From the NCBI GenBank assembly GCA_021234155.1, contig JAJEKV010000004.1, positions 14,664,716 through 14,728,715 on the forward strand: a stretch of DNA of 64,000 bases, in the 5' to 3' direction. The notes beneath the pieces were generated by a model. It had not been told where the DNA came from and made no database searches. It was given only the letters and a program-made list of their open reading frames with translations. The stretch comes from Isoetes taiwanensis (lineage: Eukaryota > Streptophyta > Lycopodiopsida > Isoetales > Isoetaceae). Position numbers and translations under genes: made by a program. Shown here piece by piece: positions 60,197 through 64,000 of the stretch (positions are counted from its first letter, which is position 1; every line of letters begins with the position of its first letter).

Positions 60197-60548
60197 GGAT
60201 GTCAACGAGGTAATCTGTCCACAAACTGGCATTTCAGACAGGAGAAAACGAAGACGAACCAAGGAAGAAGAAATGCTGAAGAAATAATGCCAGAGGAAAA
60301 GAAGAAGAGATAAAAGATTAGAGCTTGCAGAATTGGCAGAAGGATCCGGTTCATCAAGAAGTGCAAGCAATAAACGTCGTATTGTCCTTAATTTGCTAAC
60401 GTCTTTCCATAAACAGACCAAAAGAATTGAGGATAGCATGAAGAAAGAAATTTTACTTGAGTTTTTGAGGGATAAAACATTAGAAAAATTTATAGATGAA
60501 GAATTAAAGGAATTGGAAGCCAAGAGCATTGTCATTAGGAGCCTCTGA
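60197..60548 (+). pseudogene. Lys/Arg-rich unidentified frame with one internal stop
   Basis: From an ATG at about 60197 (MDVNEVICPQTGISDRRKRR) the frame runs through one TAA near 60288 and continues without shift to a TGA at 60548. It includes KRRIVLNLLTSFHKQTKRI and LEFLRDKTLEKFIDEELKEL. Even amphipathic helices and consistent frame suggest former coding sequence. No family was recognised. Confidence 0.35.
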
Positions 60549-60827
60549 TGAAACTCTCTACTAGCAATGACTGCTTAGCAGCCAAGAATAGCTGTCTTGC
60601 AATGTCTGTACCACGTCATGCAGATTCTGAAACAAGTGACAAAATCAGCCAGAGAGATCTTAATCTAACGGTGAGTGTGAAGTGAAATCTTCATGTTATG
60701 TTACCCTAACATAAAGGAAATCCTGTTACGTTAGCATTTAACCTAACGTAACGGCCAATGTGTAATGACCCTAAACATTACAAAACCTTAAGTTATAAAA
60801 ATACAACTTGTGATTGTGCGAACATTA

Positions 60828-60911
60828 TCGTCCTTCAGTTTTCTCTTCTTGCTCCAGTTCTTGCCTCGGATCTAATGCTTGTTGGATCCATCCCAAACCC
60901 ACGGGCCCTAC
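60828..60911. repeat. 84-bp dispersed repeat, copy 2
   Basis: Nearly identical to 26418-26501. It abuts the point where the second gypsy element loses its ORF1. Confidence 0.8.
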
Positions 60912-61796
60912 TCGACTTGCCTCGGATAGTCCTCACTCTGTGCTCCTGATAATATGCGTTGTACGCCTCCCACTTCACTATGAAGGCGTTGTGCTCCCTT
61001 AGCTTCTTCTGATAGACCTTGATGGGGTCTATCACGTATGCCTCTCACTGTGGCGGCGGTGCTTTTGACCCTATCCCACGTCGGGTATGGTGGGGGCTTC
61101 TGCGGCTGCTCGGGCTGCTCCGAGTCGGGTATTGCCTGCTCCTCAGCTGGGGGTTTTGAAGAGCTTGCACCCTCGGTGTTGGGGACGTAGTCTTCATCGG
61201 AATCGTCGGTGGAGGACGGGGACTGGTCAGCTGATGGTTCGTTGATGATGAAAACCCTTTACCCGCTTAACCTGCACGCATTTTCTCTTGCCCACCATCA
61301 CGGCCTTCGCCTTCTTCTTCTTCGGCTCTGTGTTCGGCTCTTCCTCTTCCCTCTTTCTCTTCTTTTCCCGACGGCGCTCTTTGGCTTCATGCTTCTTTAT
61401 CCACGCCGCTAGCTCTTCCTCCTCAGCTGGCTCGAGCCTCGGCTCCCTCTGCTCCTCTCGCTCCTCGGCCCGATCTTGTTCTTTCTTCTTCTTCCTTTCC
61501 TCCTCGGCCCGATCTTGTTCTTCTTTCTCCTTCCTTTCCACTTCTTCAAGGATTTTCTGCATGACATCCGGCTGCTCTTCGCCTAGGACCTCTGTTCCCG
61601 CGTCAGAGTGTGCATCCTCCTCCACCTCTGTCCCATCCCCTTCTTGGTCGTTGATGTTGCTGGGGTGCTCCTCGGACAACTCTCCCTCGCTTTGACCTCC
61701 TTGCTGAGCGACGCGCTGCCGAAGCATCTCTTGGAGTAGGGCGCTGGGAGGAGTAACACCTGGAGGGACTCTAGCGGTCTGTTTCGTCCTAGCCAT
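60912..61796 (-). pseudogene. ORF1 of second gypsy copy: exact H3 tail, core lost
   Basis: The ATG at 61796 opens MARTKQTARVPPG: residues 1-8 of the mature histone H3 tail (A-R-T-K-Q-T-A-R) are exact, with Val replacing Lys9. An open frame of 189 codons follows. It is acidic (GELSEEHPSNINDQEGDG), then heptad-like Glu/Lys/Arg, then strongly basic (KKHEAKERRREKKRKREEEE, KKKKAKAVMVGKRK), a probable nuclear localisation signal. After a frameshift near 61230 the region at 61035-60915 (KWEAYNAYYQEHRVRTI) aligns with the linker of the first element. Similarity stops at about 60912, before the place where the H3 fold should be. Confidence 0.8.
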
Positions 61797-61906
61797 ATTT
61801 GACGGATCGTCGATCGGATATCGGCGCCGAAAAATCGCCTTGGCAAGGGGGAGCGATTTTTCTAAGGAAGAACGTGGAAATGTAGGGGTCCTAGGTCTAT
61901 TTATAG
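61797..61906 (-). promoter_or_regulatory. Putative internal promoter for ORF1, second copy
   Basis: CTATAAATAG on the minus strand at 61906-61897, with the same distance to the ATG as in the first element. Confidence 0.65.
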
Positions 61907-62004
61907 ACGGGCCATTTTAGGTCAAATTTCAAACTACTTTTTTGGGTCACCTAAAACACCTAAAACACCTAAAACACCTAAACTTTAGCATTTCTAACCT
62001 CATG

Positions 62005-62071
62005 GTCTCACACATTGCGCCCAGACTGAAAATGAAAGTTTCATTTTTGGTCCTGGCGCGACGTGCGAGAC
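62005..62071. repeat. Hairpin E
   Basis: The arms GTCTCACACATTGCGCC and GGCGCGACGTGCGAGAC pair with only wobble-type differences, and an inner palindrome AAAATGAAA/TTTCATTTT extends the stem to about 33 positions. Confidence 0.88.
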
Positions 62072-62219
62072 ATGGTGGGTTCTGATGCTAAAATTTATAC
62101 TTTCTAAGCATGTTTTTAGGGATGTAACATACTAATTCTAGCTAATTCCTAGCTTAAAATTTGAATTACCATGTTATTTTTCTGAAATTCATGACGTTTC
62201 GAGGTGTTTTGGGCTCAAT

Positions 62220-62286
62220 GTCTCACACGTTGCGCCCAGCCCGAAAATGAGATTTTCATTATCTGTCCTGGCACGACTCGTGAGAC
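62220..62286. repeat. Hairpin F
   Basis: The arms GTCTCACACGTTGCGCC and GGCACGACTCGTGAGAC pair with a few differences. It is upstream of hairpin E in the same leader. Confidence 0.85.
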
Positions 62287-62483
62287 CATCCTACTTATGA
62301 AGGTTTTGGCTCACTAATTTTTAGTCTTCTTATGTTCTAATTCACTTTAACTGTTACTAGCTTAGCATATACTACTAAAAATGAGAAAAAAAAATTTCTC
62401 CATTTTTCGAGGTTTGAGAATCCTATCAAGTTAGTACTACTGGGAGCATGGTCAGTGCTTTGCTCTTGGTCTCCAAGAACATT

Positions 62484-62495
62484 ACTCTGATACCA
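62484..62495 (-). promoter_or_regulatory. Primer-binding site, second gypsy copy
   Basis: The coding strand reads TGGTATCAGAGT, a near match to the tRNA-iMet primer site, one base inside the LTR. Confidence 0.88.
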
Positions 62496-62496
62496 C

Positions 62497-62735
62497 TGTG
62501 ACGTCCCCTACTCGTATACGGTGCACTCGCCGTATACAAACAGGAGTTCATCCCCCATACCAGCTCCATGCTGATACAGGGCCCTCCACATATCACTGCA
62601 ACCGTAATGAGTTCCAGTGGGAAGAGTGAAGGGGTCATTTTACCCCGTCTCCCTCAGGCCTACCTAGCTGCGGAAGCGTAAACATACATGTCAGTATACA
62701 ATATGGTGGTACATCAACATCTGCATAGACAAAGA
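62497..62735 (-). repeat. Partial 5' LTR, second gypsy copy
   Basis: It starts TGTGACGTCC and follows the LTR of the main element for about 240 bases (CTCGTATACGG, CCATGCTGATACAGGGCCC), then breaks off. Confidence 0.88.
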
Positions 62736-62737
62736 TC

Positions 62738-63117
62738 AGCGCCATGTTCTTATGCCAGCCAAATCCATTGCCATGAATTTTATCTGCATTGACTTCTGGA
62801 GGCCCAAGCCATCAATCGGCCATCATGAGTCTGAGCATGGGTAGCACTTTCTTTCTGTTGATGTATGATGTATTCATTCTGATGTATTTTGTTATGGTGA
62901 CCCCACCCTTCCAGGTGGTTATTTATGTTTACGTCATGTTATGTGCTTATGCTTATGCATTTTCGTAGCTAAGATGGTCCCGATGGAAACGGGATCAATA
63001 ACACGTCTATTCTTCCCACGTTAGATAGACGACCTCATATTGGCGAGTTATGCTGACAGGAGGGAATCTCCTATTTTTATACGATCGAAGCATCGTATAG
63101 GAGCAGGAGACATCACA
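62738..63117 (+). repeat. LTR-like fragment in opposite orientation
   Basis: The segment with CCATGTTCTTATGCCAGCC, then GAGTCTGAGCATGGGTAG, and ending GAGCAGGAGACATCACA, resembles the reverse complement of the gypsy LTR, including its terminal ACA. It is diverged in the middle, so it may be a related subfamily. It abuts the partial LTR at 62735 head to head. Confidence 0.5.
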
Positions 63118-64000
63118 ATTGGGGAAGAGACAGTTGGAATTCACAAATTTTGAAAGTTCGTTTCATTTGGGGGGGCAGATAGTAGCAGGTCGCATTCATT
63201 ACTCTGGGCAGTAAATAGGTAATAATTAGAAATAGGTAGGGGCTAGATGAAGTGACGGGCGAAAAATAGGTTAGACTAGAATACGTGAAGGGTGGAAAAA
63301 AAATGTGTGAAGGGTGCCAGTACTGGGTGTTGTAGTCGCGTTTATTTACAACCCACCAGCATAGTTTTGCCCAAATCCAATTTCAAGTGGTTGATATATT
63401 GATCCTGTGATCAAAAGATATTTTCATGCTAAAATGGCATAGATTAAATCATAATGACCATAATTTTTTAGATTAAATCATAATGACCACTTTCCATCTG
63501 TACACGGTGCATTGGAGCTCCCTACACTCTTCTACTACCAACGCTTCATAGGTCAAAGAGTTAGCCCATTTGCTGTTGATTTAAGTTTTTTTAGCTCTAG
63601 AAGTAAAGGATGCTTGGAAGGCCTTCCACAATGGTAATATCTAATGCGCTTGGCTTTTGGAGGAAGCAATCTTAAGGGGTAACTTTTATCGGTAGACTCT
63701 GTTATCTTTCTGGGATCCTTTGGTGTTGATCGCATCTTTTCCACCTGAATTCCTGCTTGTATACCTGGCATATGCGTTAAGCATTTTGTCCTTGCCGGTT
63801 TTTTCAGTGATTCGGCGTGGATCTTTGGGCGCAGATTTAATAACGAGTAGAATGTGGCTTTCTAATAAATATTCCTCTGGTTTGTATTACCCAATTCTCT
63901 CCAACTTATCTCTAAACTTGTGGCATCTATTCCTGTTTTTGTTTTTCTACCTATGCTTGAATGACATTCCATACACCCACACATTGTCAGGGCAAGTTGC
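63118..64000. other. Intergenic, nothing recognised
   Basis: AT-rich, no supported feature. Confidence 0.45.

Larger units (their letters stand above)
60912..62735 (-). mobile_element. Second, truncated copy of the gypsy family
   Basis: It is ordered from its 5' side: partial LTR (62735-62497), primer site, hairpins F and E, TATA box, ORF1 start. It is cut at about 60912 on one side and about 62735 on the other. It is diverged from the full element, so it is an older copy. Confidence 0.85.

Noticed and set aside
63553-63771. 72-codon minus-strand frame
   Set aside because: No recognisable feature and no supporting context.
1-64000. CRISPR array, operons, bacterial promoters, rRNA
   Set aside because: Repeats are of transposon type, genes have GT-AG introns, and no rRNA-like sequence was seen.

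Overview
The window looks like nuclear DNA of a land plant that still makes flagellated sperm, most likely a homosporous fern. The evidence is a nine-exon gene for the axonemal protein CCDC40 (10566-16121), a long PLS-class pentatricopeptide (PPR) gene (51132-53264), plant GT-AG introns, and a dense load of plant-type LTR retrotransposons. The species is an inference. No prokaryotic, organellar or CRISPR feature was seen.

Host genes: three look intact. They are CCDC40, the PPR gene, and an eight-exon gene with an EMAPII/Arc1p-type tRNA-binding domain (54475-55900), all on the + strand. Remnants on the - strand are the 3' end of a RING-finger E3 gene with a frame break (3917-4426) and a decayed poly(A)-binding protein (18362-18980). 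A possible first exon lies at 6592-6791.

Mobile DNA: the centre is one 13.2-kb chromodomain Ty3/gypsy element (28481-41680, - strand). It has 1.57-kb LTRs, an initiator-Met tRNA primer site, and a perfect 5-bp target duplication (GAGCT). It landed inside a PIF1/Helitron-type helicase fragment, and an uninterrupted copy of that fragment lies inverted at about 20960-22110. A Ty1/copia element (43347-about 47437) is fused to a 5'-truncated LINE (about 47437-50684). Remnants of a second LINE type lie at 7180-8400 and 23700-25320. A Harbinger transposase remnant is at 8907-9330. A second, truncated copy of the gypsy family is at about 60912-62735.

The most unusual content is in the gypsy family. 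Between the 5' LTR and gag the full element carries an extra reading frame. It starts like a histone H3 tail (M-A-x-T-K-Q), runs through a linker of about 280 residues, and ends in a collinear, gap-free histone H3 fold finishing in GERP-stop. The second element keeps the exact H3 tail ARTKQTAR. Both copies have a TATA box (CTATAAATAG) about 105 bp before the ATG and a pair of long hairpins upstream. The same hairpin-pair plus TATA arrangement recurs before a second unidentified ORF. The integrase ends in a chromodomain, so one element family encodes both a histone-reader fold and a histone H3-like protein. In the copy seen here the histone ORF has frame breaks. Clustered differences between otherwise identical LTRs suggest that some breaks could be assembly errors.
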